A stretch of 64,000 nucleotides of DNA from Cohaesibacter celericrescens (GCF_002866925.1 NZ_PKUQ01000022.1:414402-478401); one strand, 5' to 3'; shown: positions 55,588 to 64,000, counted from the stretch's first letter. The notes: generated by a model not told the origin, from the letters alone. Numbers and translations: made by a program.

Positions 55588-56540
55588 TAGCTGTCTTTCA
55601 AAATTCGGAGTTGAAGCAAGCTGACAATCAACAAGACGATGAACAGCACAACTGTTTGGGCCGCCGCATATCCCATGTCAAAGCTGGAAAAAGCAGTTTC
55701 ATAAATCATCAAGACCAACGGTTTGGTGGCATTGAGTGGCCCCCCGGGATCAAGCGTGGTCATATTGAAAACGTGATCAAAAATCCTTAGAAACCCGATC
55801 GACGAGAAAACCACAATGAACACAATCGTAGACTTGAGCAGTGGAATGGTGATTTCCCACAACATGGTCCAGTTGGAAACACCATCAATACGGGCCGCTT
55901 CATAATAGCTTTTGGGGATAGCACGAAGGCCCGCCATGAATATGATGATCTGAAAGCCCAACCCGGCCCAAACGGCAGGTGCCAACACTGCGGGCAATGC
56001 ATTGACAGTTGAATTGAGAAAATTGAATTGGGCAATACCCATGGTCGCGAGAATGTTGTTGAACAGTCCGCTGGGGACCGGTTGATAGAACCAGCGCCAG
56101 ACCCACGCCATGGCCACAGCCGATGTCATAAAGGGTAGAAAATAGAGCATGCGCAAAAAATTATGCATGAAGCGCAGTTTGTCCAGATTGTAGGCGATGA
56201 CAAAAGACACCACCAAACTGATCGGTGTTCCCAAAAACAAATAGATAAAGGTGTTTTTGAAGACCTTCCAGAAAACAGGATCGTGCCAGAGCTTGATATA
56301 ATTGTCCAAGCCAGCCCATGTGCGCGTTCCCAGCAGGTTCCAGTTCTGGAAAGAAATCAGGACTGCGCTGCCCGTGGGATAGAAACGAATGACACTATAA
56401 AAAATCACAGGCAACGCCAGAAAGGCCCAAGCCCAGACGATCTGTTTATGGCGTATGGATAAATTTCGATACATCGGTTGCTGGCTCACCTTGCCCGTTG
56501 TCGGGACGACGGATGACTGGAATGAAGGCCCAAGCTTCAC
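55587..56540 (-). CDS. Sugar ABC transporter permease (MalF type)
   Basis: A 317-residue six-span permease with the EAA loop KSYYEAARIDGVSNWTMLWEITIPLLKSTI near residue 215. Start taken as GTG after a G-rich Shine-Dalgarno-like stretch; an ATG 22 codons later is an alternative. First permease of the operon, 104 bases after the binding-protein gene. Confidence 0.9.
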   Translation of the reverse strand: MKLGPSFQSSVVPTTGKVSQQPMYRNLSIRHKQIVWAWAFLALPVIFYSVIRFYPTGSAVLISFQNWNLLGTRTWAGLDNYIKLWHDPVFWKVFKNTFIYLFLGTPISLVVSFVIAYNLDKLRFMHNFLRMLYFLPFMTSAVAMAWVWRWFYQPVPSGLFNNILATMGIAQFNFLNSTVNALPAVLAPAVWAGLGFQIIIFMAGLRAIPKSYYEAARIDGVSNWTMLWEITIPLLKSTIVFIVVFSSIGFLRIFDHVFNMTTLDPGGPLNATKPLVLMIYETAFSSFDMGYAAAQTVVLFIVLLIVSLLQLRILKDS

Positions 56541-56644
56541 CGCCCCCGTTTCTCCTCACTGAGGAAACAAGCAGAGGAATTTGGGGCCTTCAAGGGATCT
56601 GTGGCGCAAACCACAGACCCCTGTTCATGCGAACGGACAGGATC

Positions 56645-57904
56645 CTATTTTTTAGCCATAGCTTCATCAAGAAGCTTTTGCTCGGCCTCGGCAGCAATAG
56701 CGAGGCTTTCTGCTGGTGCCTGATCCTGAATGTCAATGCGCTGAACCATATCCATCATGATCTGACGCTGAGCCGATTCATTGACAAATTTGGTGGACTT
56801 TGCATATTCCAGTCCACGAATAAACGGACCGAACACCGGATCGGAACGGTTGGCCTCCGTCATGCCAACAGATGGTTTGGCAGGCAATTCACCAACCACA
56901 TCCAGCCATACCTGCATGGCTTCATCGGAGGTAACAAATTGCATAAATTTGACTGACGCATCAAATTTTTCATCTTTGGCCTTGGTTGTGATGGCGTTGA
57001 CCCAATAGGAAGAATAGTTGGACTTCGTGCCATCCGCGCCCACAGGCAACTCGGTAACGCCCCATTTAAGGCCACGTTGTTTTTTGAGGGACCCAATACG
57101 GAAAGATCCATCGATATGCATACCGGCACGCCCTGCCTTAAATGCAGCCTGAGGTTCGTCCATAAAGTCGAAGGACGTCACTTTGTGTGTCTTGGCAAGC
57201 CCTGTGTAATATTCCAAAGCTTTGAGGCCTGCTTCGTTGTTATAATTGACTTTTTTATAGTCATCCAAATAGGGATCGCCACCAAACTGACGCACCAAAA
57301 CTTCGCGGAACCAGTGATGATCCTGTGCGGTCATGCTTGCAGTGATACCCACTTGTGTAATGTTGCCAGCAACATCAACCTTGGTTAGCTTTTTGGCAAC
57401 CTCCACCAATTCTTCAAGAGTTTTTGGTGGGGTTTTTACTCCTGCCTCTTTGAACAAGCGTTCATTATAGAAAAGAGCCAAAGACCGCACGGCAGTGGGC
57501 AGCGCCCAATAATTCTCTCCGGAGCGCATGGCGTTTACCATTGGGAAGAAGTCTTTTTCGACCTGCTCTGGTGGAAAGCTGGCCACGGGTAGTGGCTGAA
57601 TCAGGTCGGCGCTCACATAATCATCGAGCCAGCCGTAAAAGAGCTGAACCACATCCGGCCCTTCGCCTGCCGGAATGGCCGCCGCCACCTTGGTGCGATA
57701 ATCGCCATATGGAAAGGTGGTCATTTTGACCGTAATATCAGGATTGGCTTTTTCGAAAGTTTCAATCAACTGATCCATCGCGGTGACACGTGCATCATAG
57801 AAATATTGCCAATATTCAATTTCCACCGCGTTGGCGGCGTTGGAAAACAGCGCCATGGCGCTCGTCGTTGCGGCAAGCGCTAAATTCTTCAAAGACTTTT
57901 TCAT
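56645..57904 (-). CDS. Sugar ABC transporter solute-binding protein
   Basis: A 419-residue periplasmic binding protein. Signal MKKSLKNLALAATTSAMALF is cleaved at ANA-VE. The mature part starts EIEYWQYFYDARVTAMDQLI and has family-typical WALPTAVRSLALFYNERLFKEAG. The aromatic-rich N-terminal strand suggests a carbohydrate ligand. AGGGGATC is about 10 bases before the ATG. First gene of the operon, just downstream of the ROK operator. Confidence 0.92.
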   Translation of the reverse strand: MKKSLKNLALAATTSAMALFSNAANAVEIEYWQYFYDARVTAMDQLIETFEKANPDITVKMTTFPYGDYRTKVAAAIPAGEGPDVVQLFYGWLDDYVSADLIQPLPVASFPPEQVEKDFFPMVNAMRSGENYWALPTAVRSLALFYNERLFKEAGVKTPPKTLEELVEVAKKLTKVDVAGNITQVGITASMTAQDHHWFREVLVRQFGGDPYLDDYKKVNYNNEAGLKALEYYTGLAKTHKVTSFDFMDEPQAAFKAGRAGMHIDGSFRIGSLKKQRGLKWGVTELPVGADGTKSNYSSYWVNAITTKAKDEKFDASVKFMQFVTSDEAMQVWLDVVGELPAKPSVGMTEANRSDPVFGPFIRGLEYAKSTKFVNESAQRQIMMDMVQRIDIQDQAPAESLAIAAEAEQKLLDEAMAKK

Positions 57905-57997
57905 ATTTGAGATCCCCTGATCAAACGGGCAAAATTTGGGTTGGACAAAATGAGTGATTGCATGCGGGCATTGGTCTTCTTTTTCTTTATAATTAGC

Positions 57998-58027
57998 TCA
58001 AGTAAGTTGAATGATCAAGTTACTTGA
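57998..58027. promoter_or_regulatory. Candidate ROK operator between the ABC operon and the regulator
   Basis: Imperfect palindrome with 13-bp arms: TCAAGTAAGTTGA (57998-58010) and TCAAGTTACTTGA (58015-58027), 4-base spacer, one mismatch pair. It sits 15 bases before the ROK ATG and 94 bases before the binding-protein start. Confidence 0.7.
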
Positions 58028-58041
58028 ATTAATGTCGACAC

Positions 58042-59253
58042 ATGATTTCAAAATTCGCGTCAAAAATTGGAGCAAATGCAGGCCGCTCCCGCAGTCACAA
58101 TCGGCAGGTCGTGCTCGGTGCCATTCACCAAGCAGGCAAGATCGGTCGCGCTGAGATTGCACGCAACTCAGGGTTAAGCACACAAGCCGTTTCCAACATC
58201 ATTGCCCAGCTTGAACAAGAAGGCATGTTGATTGAACAAGGCCGCCTTTCGACGGGCAGAGGCCTACCCTCGGTGCAATATGCCCTCAATTCCGATGGAG
58301 GATTTGCTTTCGGCATCGAAATGCGCCCGGATGTTATCTTTGCAGCCCTGCTTAATCTCAAAGGAGCGACCGTTTTTTCGAAACGAGCCAATCTGATCGA
58401 TACCAAGCCTGAACGTGTGATAGATCAGGTACTTACTCTACGCGATGAGGCGCTGGCGGCGACTGGGGTGGCACCTGAACGGGTCATGGGGGCAGGAATT
58501 GTGATGCCCGGCCCCTTTGGCAGCAACGGCCTGTCAGATAAAGGCACCGAGCTTCCCGACTGGCAACATTTGGATGCCAGTTCACTATTTGAAAAAGCGT
58601 TAGATCTGCCCGTTTTTGTGGAAATTGATGCAAATGCCGCAGCTTTGGGAGAGCGGATTCTGGGTGCAGCCAAGGGCCTAGAGACCTATTGCTTCCTATA
58701 TTTTGGTGCTGGTTTGGGCCTCGGCATTGTCACGGGCGGTCGCTTGTTCAATGGTGCTTTTGGCAATGCCGGAGAAATTGGCCATATTCTGGTGCCCGCA
58801 GTTGATAGCGACGCCTCTATTCCTTCTTCAAAAGCCTCCAGTGGCAGCGTCGAGTTGGAAAAGATGGTTAGTCGCCTGTCCGCACAACGTTACCTTGGCT
58901 CTGCTGGCTATGAAGTCCATTCAGGTGAGGATCTGTCTGCACTATACGCACAGGACACCCCTGCCCTTATGACGTGGTTAGACAGGGCCAGTGCCCCTCT
59001 CTCCCATGCCATTGCGACGATTGAAAATTTGTTTGACCCGCAAGCCATCATTCTTGGGGGAGCGATGCCTGATGCACTTCTCGATCACTTGATCACACAT
59101 ATCCGGCTATCCGATCGGTCTGTTGCCAATCGAACCGGAAGGCAACATCCTCGCTTATTACGAGGAAGCTCAGGTCGGATGACAGCAACATTGGGGGCTG
59201 CAGCCCTTGTGATCAACCATGCCCTTACGCCACAAATCACAGTTCCGAGATAG
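58042..59253 (+). CDS. ROK-family transcriptional regulator without the zinc motif
   Basis: A 403-residue ROK repressor. The N-terminal wHTH reads GRAEIARNSGLSTQAVSNIIAQLEQEGMLIEQGR (near residues 35-68). The sugar-kinase-like domain carries EIDANAAALGE and FGAGLGLGIVTGGRLFNGAFGNAGEIGHI. The usual CxCGxxGC zinc cluster that follows the GEIGH motif is missing: the place reads VPAVDSDASIPSSKASSGSVELEKMVS with no cysteines. It is divergent from the ABC operon and shares the palindromic operator. The PIG-L gene follows after only 9 bases, so it is co-transcribed. Confidence 0.9.
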   Translation: MISKFASKIGANAGRSRSHNRQVVLGAIHQAGKIGRAEIARNSGLSTQAVSNIIAQLEQEGMLIEQGRLSTGRGLPSVQYALNSDGGFAFGIEMRPDVIFAALLNLKGATVFSKRANLIDTKPERVIDQVLTLRDEALAATGVAPERVMGAGIVMPGPFGSNGLSDKGTELPDWQHLDASSLFEKALDLPVFVEIDANAAALGERILGAAKGLETYCFLYFGAGLGLGIVTGGRLFNGAFGNAGEIGHILVPAVDSDASIPSSKASSGSVELEKMVSRLSAQRYLGSAGYEVHSGEDLSALYAQDTPALMTWLDRASAPLSHAIATIENLFDPQAIILGGAMPDALLDHLITHIRLSDRSVANRTGRQHPRLLRGSSGRMTATLGAAALVINHALTPQITVPR

Positions 59254-59262
59254 ATATATATT

Positions 59263-61662
59263 ATGCCATTTTCAGACCCTTCCCGACTCGCCGCAGAAGC
59301 CTCCCAGCCGTTAGTTTTGCAATTATGGGAGGCCCTACAACCACTTAAATCAGTGATCCGCTTCATGGCAAGTGGAGCCCATCCAGACGACGAAATGTCG
59401 GCGATGCTTGTCGCGATGGCTTTAAAGGACGGTATTAATCTTTCCTATGCATGCGCCAACCGCGGAGAAGGAGGGCAAAATGACATCGGAACCGAAACCG
59501 GTGCGGATCTCGGAGCCTTGCGCACAGCTGAGATGGAACGCGCAGCAAACCGGCTTGCTATGCGGCTTTATTGGCTATCGGTGCGGCCTGATGACAGCAT
59601 CATAGACTTCGGCTTTTCCAAAAGCGGCGACGAGACCCTACAGAAATGGGGGCGAACCCGCACGCTGAAACGCTTTGTTGACATCATCCGAAGCGAGAAA
59701 CCCGATATTCTTTGCCCCACATTCCTTGATGTGCCCGGTCAACATGGCCACCACCGTGCCATGACCGAACTCGCGCATGTGGTGATGACGGAAGCAGCCA
59801 ATCCGGATTTTGCCGACAGCGGATTGCCAGTGTGGCAGGTCAAAAAACTATATTTGCCTGCTTGGTCCGGTGCAGGTACGGCCTATGACGATGATGTGCC
59901 ACCTCCCCCTGCGACTTTAACCATTTCTGCGCGCGGTTTTGATCCGATTAGTGGCTGGAGTTATGAACGCATTGGTCAACAATCAAGAATGTTCCACAAA
60001 ACCCAAGGGATGGGGCGGTGGATTCCTGCCGGGTCCGAGAGAAATTTTCTGCTGCATTTGGCCCAAACGCACGTCGCGGGGCCCGATGATTGTGTCATGG
60101 CCGGTCTGCCCCATACACTCATGGACCTCTCCCGCTTCACAAAGGACCCGATCTTTGCAGGGCATTTAAAGCAAGCCGAGACGGAAATATCCGCAACGAT
60201 TGCTGCTTTCCCCGATATGGCGACAGTAGTTGAAGCAGCGTCTTCGGCTTATCTGCATGTCAGCCAAGCCCTGTCACATTGCCCAGACGCGGCCAAGACG
60301 GATTGTCTGCATCGGCTTGTTGCCAAACAGCGCCAGTTAGCGCGGGTTATCGCACTTGCAAGCGGGATCAACATCCATGTGAGGTCTGACGAAGACTGGG
60401 TTCGCCCGGGGGATCAACTAACCCTCACCCACGAAATAAGACCTCCCATGAATGGCATTGATTTTAGCTATCAGCTTGATCTTCCACACGGCTGGAGTGT
60501 CGATAAATCACAGGACCAAAAATACACGATAAGCCTTTCCGAAGAGGCTGCGATTACCGATCCCTATCGCTGTTTTCATGACCCTGACGAACCAATTGCA
60601 CCCGCTATGATTGTCACCCTTTCTGGCCATGGCATAACCAGCAAAACCCGACATAAACTTGAAATTCCTCCTGTGGTTCTGCCAGCATGTTCAGCTCACC
60701 TTGCACCGGTCAACCATGTCGTCAATCTTGCCAATTCAGATCGAACACTGGAAATCGAACTTTCCGAGCTTCATCCCAGCGATGCAACGCCAAGCCTTCA
60801 AATGCCCGATGGCTGGCTTCTGGAACGCCATGCCAAAGGCTTTAAAATTCAGCTGCCCGAACAGCTGTCTGAAGGGCTGTATACTCTGCCCCTCAGTCTG
60901 GACGGCAATGAGGCGATGACCATCATTCCCATTGCCTATGATCACATTGCGCCTACGGCAAGGGCCTACCCGGCCTGCATTCAAGTGCGTGTTTTAACCG
61001 CCGAGCTGGGTAGTCAATCTGATGATCGCCTGATTGGTTATATTGGTGGTGGCAATGATCGTGTTGGAGAGTGGATGGCTGCCATTGGCGCAAATGTCGA
61101 GAATGTTGACGCCAAGGCTTTGCAAGACCCTGCCGCACTGGCGCGATATGATTGTTTGCTGGTGGGCATATTTGCCATGCGGTTTCACCCGACGCTGAGC
61201 CAATCCATGGATAAAATCCACGATTGGGTTAATCAGGGCGGCACGCTTATCACTCTTTACCATCGCCCTTGGGACAATTGGAATCCGGATCAATTCCCGC
61301 CTCACAAACTGGAGATTGGGCAGCCTTCCTTGCGCTGGCGCGTAACCGATGAGACCGCAATCGTTACCCACCTTGAGCCTCAGCATGGTTTACTCAACCA
61401 ACCCAACCCTATCGGGGCAGAAGATTGGCAAGGATGGCACAAGGAACGTGGGCTGTATTTTGCCAAGCATTGGGACGAGTCTTATACGCCGCTGTTGTCA
61501 ATGGCCGACCCGGAAGAAGACGCCCTGCAAGGAGCCTTTTTGGTTGCCCCTATTGGCAAGGGCCAGCACATACACACATCCCTCATTCTGCATCATCAAA
61601 TGGAAAAGCTTGTACCAGGAGCCTTCCGATTGATGGCCAACATGGTTGCTTGGCGAGGGTAA
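59263..61662 (+). CDS. Large PIG-L family deacetylase with C-terminal ThuA/amidotransferase-like domain
   Basis: A 799-residue protein. Residues 1-~260 are a PIG-L/LmbE zinc deacetylase: the metal motif AHPDDE near residue 39-44, the acidic ACANRGEGGQND, and the metal His in PGQHGHHRAMTELAH near residue 165. Residues ~530-799 resemble a class-I amidotransferase/ThuA-like domain, with a rotation of RLIGYIGGGNDRVGEW, YDCLLVGIFAMRFHP and IHTSLILHHQMEKLVPGAFRL. PIG-L enzymes remove an N-acetyl group from GlcNAc-type conjugates. Probably co-transcribed with the ROK gene. Confidence 0.88.
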   Translation: MPFSDPSRLAAEASQPLVLQLWEALQPLKSVIRFMASGAHPDDEMSAMLVAMALKDGINLSYACANRGEGGQNDIGTETGADLGALRTAEMERAANRLAMRLYWLSVRPDDSIIDFGFSKSGDETLQKWGRTRTLKRFVDIIRSEKPDILCPTFLDVPGQHGHHRAMTELAHVVMTEAANPDFADSGLPVWQVKKLYLPAWSGAGTAYDDDVPPPPATLTISARGFDPISGWSYERIGQQSRMFHKTQGMGRWIPAGSERNFLLHLAQTHVAGPDDCVMAGLPHTLMDLSRFTKDPIFAGHLKQAETEISATIAAFPDMATVVEAASSAYLHVSQALSHCPDAAKTDCLHRLVAKQRQLARVIALASGINIHVRSDEDWVRPGDQLTLTHEIRPPMNGIDFSYQLDLPHGWSVDKSQDQKYTISLSEEAAITDPYRCFHDPDEPIAPAMIVTLSGHGITSKTRHKLEIPPVVLPACSAHLAPVNHVVNLANSDRTLEIELSELHPSDATPSLQMPDGWLLERHAKGFKIQLPEQLSEGLYTLPLSLDGNEAMTIIPIAYDHIAPTARAYPACIQVRVLTAELGSQSDDRLIGYIGGGNDRVGEWMAAIGANVENVDAKALQDPAALARYDCLLVGIFAMRFHPTLSQSMDKIHDWVNQGGTLITLYHRPWDNWNPDQFPPHKLEIGQPSLRWRVTDETAIVTHLEPQHGLLNQPNPIGAEDWQGWHKERGLYFAKHWDESYTPLLSMADPEEDALQGAFLVAPIGKGQHIHTSLILHHQMEKLVPGAFRLMANMVAWRG

Positions 61663-61696
61663 AAATCAGCAGAAAAACAGTAATATTGAATAGATC

Positions 61697-61729
61697 TCCC
61701 CAGCCCCTGCATCGACGAGGGCTGGGGGA
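61697..61729. terminator. Possible terminator between convergent PIG-L and SDR genes
   Basis: Stem TCCCCAGCCC / GGGCTGGGGGA (9-10 bp, 12-nt loop). No T-run on either side, so evidence is moderate. Confidence 0.5.
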
Positions 61730-61744
61730 ATTGATCCCAAGTGC

Positions 61745-62491
61745 TTATGAGAAAAGCATGCCGCCATTTATGTCGACATTCACCCCTGTAAGGAAGGCAG
61801 CTTCATCGGTCGCCAAATAAACAGCAAGGTTGGCAGTATCTTGCGGTGTACCTTCCCGTTTGAGCGGAGCGGCGTTGGCAACATGCTGACGGACTTCTGG
61901 TTTGGTGAAGATGTTGTGGAAGTCCGTGTCGATCATACCCGGGCACAATGCATTGACCCGAATTTTGGGACCCAATTCTTTTGCCAGCCCCCGCGTGAGA
62001 GTCATAATTGCGCCTTTGGATGCTGCATATGCAGCCGCTCCGGGGCCACCACCATCACGACCAGCTTGCGAAGCAAAGGCAACGATTGAACTTCCCTCGG
62101 ACATATGCGGGATGCATTCTCTTACGGCGAGAAAGAATGAAGTGGTGTTGACATCCATTACAGCTTGCCAATGATCCAACGTCATCTCAGCAATCGCAAC
62201 CCGTTTGAGAAGACCGCCAGTGACATGCATAAGGGTGTCCACTTTGCCCCACGTATCGACTGTCTTGGCGACAAGAGCCTTCACATCCTCTTCACGCGTC
62301 ATATCGCCCTGCATTGCAAAGGCTTCGCCGCCATTGGCAATGATTGCTGATACTGCTTCATTCGCTCCCATGGCACTGCTATGGTAATTGATGGCGACCT
62401 TGGCACCTTCTTGAGCAAGTTTCATAACACAGGCCAACCCAATATCCCGGCCGCCACCTGTGACTATTGCTACTTTTCCTTCAAGTCTCAT
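61745..62491 (-). CDS. Short-chain dehydrogenase/reductase (SDR)
   Basis: A 248-residue classical SDR. NAD-binding motif GKVAIVTGGGRDIGLA (TGxxxGxG) near residue 5-20, the NxxG-like variant VTGG near 85, and catalytic Ser/Tyr-Lys in AFASQAGRDGG and YAASKGAIM (Tyr near residue 150, YxxxK). AAGGAG is 8 bases before the chosen ATG (14 codons open upstream). It could take part in the ABC/PIG-L pathway but is transcribed on its own. Confidence 0.9.
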   Translation of the reverse strand: MRLEGKVAIVTGGGRDIGLACVMKLAQEGAKVAINYHSSAMGANEAVSAIIANGGEAFAMQGDMTREEDVKALVAKTVDTWGKVDTLMHVTGGLLKRVAIAEMTLDHWQAVMDVNTTSFFLAVRECIPHMSEGSSIVAFASQAGRDGGGPGAAAYAASKGAIMTLTRGLAKELGPKIRVNALCPGMIDTDFHNIFTKPEVRQHVANAAPLKREGTPQDTANLAVYLATDEAAFLTGVNVDINGGMLFS

Positions 62492-63121
62492 TGCAATCTC
62501 CTTACATTGTTGAATTCGACGACAACCGACCATGCAATCGGAGCATGGATGCCAGTTCGAACAGATGTTCGAGTGATCTGCCTAACATAGCGCACCGGCA
62601 AATGACCCATATTTTAGAAAAATTATAGCAGGTCTCCCTGTGTCACGAAGCCGTGTTTGACAATTAGGCACTGTCTTGAGCCATCGCGCAAACACAGAAA
62701 TATGCATCCAAGACTACACTGACGCGAGTAGCTTAGTTTAGCTCACGGCGGGGAAAGAGCGGTGTCTTGTTTGCGGACATCTCACCAAGAGAGGCAAATC
62801 TCTGAAAGCAACCGGCCCGATCAGGGTGGATGAATTGATGGTCTTAAGATTTGTTCCTGAGGTGTCAACCAATTCCTGTAACAAACTCTGCACCGCAAAA
62901 CGAGGTCTCAGAGCATCTGGGTTGGTTGCCGCGGAAAGGACGAAATGCCGTGTTTCAACATGCCGCATCTGCTTGCCTTTCTACTTGACAATAACAGAAG
63001 GAAAACAGGTCTTGCCATTTTCAAAGAAGAGACCAAGAACTATGGAGGTAGCTCTGCTTGGAACTTTCTTGAAGATCTACAATCAAGGCAAGACCTGTGT
63101 TGATACCCTACAATTGCTTCG
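62492..63121. other. Gene-free region with a long inverted repeat near the TRAP gene end
   Basis: About 630 bases with no recognised gene. The right part holds a 12-bp perfect inverted repeat (listed separately). Frames on both strands are not protein-like. Confidence 0.45.
63005..63098. repeat. 12-bp perfect inverted repeat with 70-base spacer
   Basis: ACAGGTCTTGCC (63005-63016) and GGCAAGACCTGT (63087-63098). Inner partial complementarity (ACCAAG near 63032 with CTTGGA near 63058) would extend it to a long branched hairpin. It lies just past the stop of the TRAP permease gene on the minus strand, where it is followed by TTTTCC. Confidence 0.65.
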
Positions 63122-64000
63122 CTATTCGAACAGCCCCGGTAGGAAGAGCGAAATTGCAGGCACGTATGTAACAAGAATCAACGCCGCTAGAAGAGCAATG
63201 TAGAACGGCCAGATTGTCTTGAGCGTTTCCTCAATCTTGATTTTACCGACTGCACAACCAACAAACAAGCAAGTGCCCACAGGTGGAGTACAAAGACCGA
63301 GGCCCAAGTTCACCAGCAACATAATGCCGAATTGGATCGGGTCCATACCCAATTGCGTAACAATGGGCAAGAAAATTGGCGTACAAATCAAGATCAGCGC
63401 TGCCATATCCATGATCATGCCCAACATCAGCAGAACAATATTGATCATTAGAAGAACAGCATATTTATTCTCAGAAATTCCAAGAAGGAAATTGCTGAGA
63501 ACTGTTGGCACCTGATAAAGCGCCAGAAGATAGGCGAACGAGCTGGCGAATGCGATTAGAATCATCACCATCGCAGTTGTGCGAACCGATGACCGAACGG
63601 CAATCAAAAAACCATCCCAAGACAAAGATCTGTAAACAAAGGCCGTAATAACCAGAGCATAGATAACACCGAAGGCACCGGACTCTGTCACGGTGAACAC
63701 ACCAGACAACACACCGCCGACGATAATAATGGCAGTCACCAATCCAGGAAATGCGTCCAATGCTGTTCTGGCAACCACTCTCCAACCCGGGAAAGGCTCT
63801 GACTTATACTGATGTTTGATCGCAACGATATAAGCCGCAATTGCGAGGCAAATGCACATCATAACGCCGGGGATCACACCAGCCAAAAAGAGTTTAGAAA
63901 TCGAAATGCCACCACCAGCAGCAACCGAGAAGATAATCATGTTGTGGCTTGGTGGAATGACAATGCCCGCAATGGATGATGTAACGGTCACATTAACCGC
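63122..64000 (-). CDS. TRAP transporter large permease (DctM type), 5' end outside window
   Basis: C-terminal 292 residues of a DctM-type permease; the frame is open to the right window edge, so the start lies outside. Conserved TSSIAGIVIPPSHNMIIF and GLGLCTPPVGTCLFVGCAVGKIKI are visible, with many hydrophobic spans. It differs from the TRAP permease earlier in the window, so this is a second, separate transporter. Confidence 0.92.
   Translation of the reverse strand, partial: AVNVTVTSSIAGIVIPPSHNMIIFSVAAGGGISISKLFLAGVIPGVMMCICLAIAAYIVAIKHQYKSEPFPGWRVVARTALDAFPGLVTAIIIVGGVLSGVFTVTESGAFGVIYALVITAFVYRSLSWDGFLIAVRSSVRTTAMVMILIAFASSFAYLLALYQVPTVLSNFLLGISENKYAVLLMINIVLLMLGMIMDMAALILICTPIFLPIVTQLGMDPIQFGIMLLVNLGLGLCTPPVGTCLFVGCAVGKIKIEETLKTIWPFYIALLAALILVTYVPAISLFLPGLFE

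Noticed and set aside
62826-63203. 125-codon plus-strand frame overlapping the TRAP permease end
   Set aside because: Runs through the inverted repeat and into the antisense of a clear permease gene.

Overview
The window looks like a chromosomal stretch of a marine-type alphaproteobacterium, probably Hyphomicrobiales (Cohaesibacter, Pseudovibrio or Stappiaceae-like). The grounds are moderate G+C by eye, TRAP and sugar ABC uptake operons, a two-subunit methylmalonyl-CoA mutase with MeaB, a bacterial transglutaminase-like cysteine protease, and AsnC, ROK, LysR and Rrf2 regulators. The genus is inference; no rRNA or taxonomic marker is present. There is no phage, transposase, integrase or CRISPR array. 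About 55 protein genes and two tRNAs are supported.

Layout. 0-5.4 kb: an MDR oxidoreductase converging on mutA-mutB. 5.4-12 kb: a LuxR-type regulator, small DUF4332 and DUF2267-like proteins, a HerA-like ATPase, a degenerate receiver protein and a phzF gene broken by one frameshift. 12-19 kb: an AsnC regulator, M20 dipeptidase, ferritin, two exported proteins and meaB. 19-25 kb: a DDAH/asparaginase operon, a thiolase under a LiuR-like palindrome, an SDR-DoxX protein, an aminotransferase and a methyltransferase. 26-32.6 kb: LysR, Rrf2/NsrR-like regulator, a SLAC1/TehA channel and cydDC. 32.8-36 kb: two acyl-CoA:carboxylate CoA-transferases. 36-43 kb: a transglutaminase-like protease, a candidate structured RNA, a flavoprotein, a 48-codon membrane protein missed by usual length cut-offs, a D-amino acid aminotransferase, a CDF transporter, an NMO-like oxidoreductase and a MAPEG protein. 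43-50 kb: a TRAP transporter operon with amidase, DUF2848 and a YcsI-type hydro-lyase, divergent from LysR. 50.4-50.9 kb: tRNA-Pro and tRNA-Gln. 51-62 kb: a sugar-type ABC operon with an argininosuccinate-lyase-like enzyme and a PfkB kinase, divergent from a ROK regulator and a large PIG-L deacetylase. 62-64 kb: an SDR and the truncated end of a second TRAP permease.

How it works together. mutAB with meaB converts methylmalonyl-CoA to succinyl-CoA. The thiolase and the two CoA-transferases fit the same short-chain acyl-CoA metabolism. Nitrogen scavenging is prominent (DDAH, asparaginase, amidase, D-amino acid aminotransferase, dipeptidase). The two most promising under-described units are the ROK/ABC/ArgH-like/PfkB/PIG-L cluster, which reads as a catabolic pathway for an N-acylated, sugar-containing compound with a clear 13-bp-arm operator, and the YcsI/TRAP/DUF2848/amidase operon, which reads as a pathway for an amide- or lactam-containing acid. 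Many starts were moved downstream from the longest reading frame on the basis of Shine-Dalgarno position; these choices are stated per gene.
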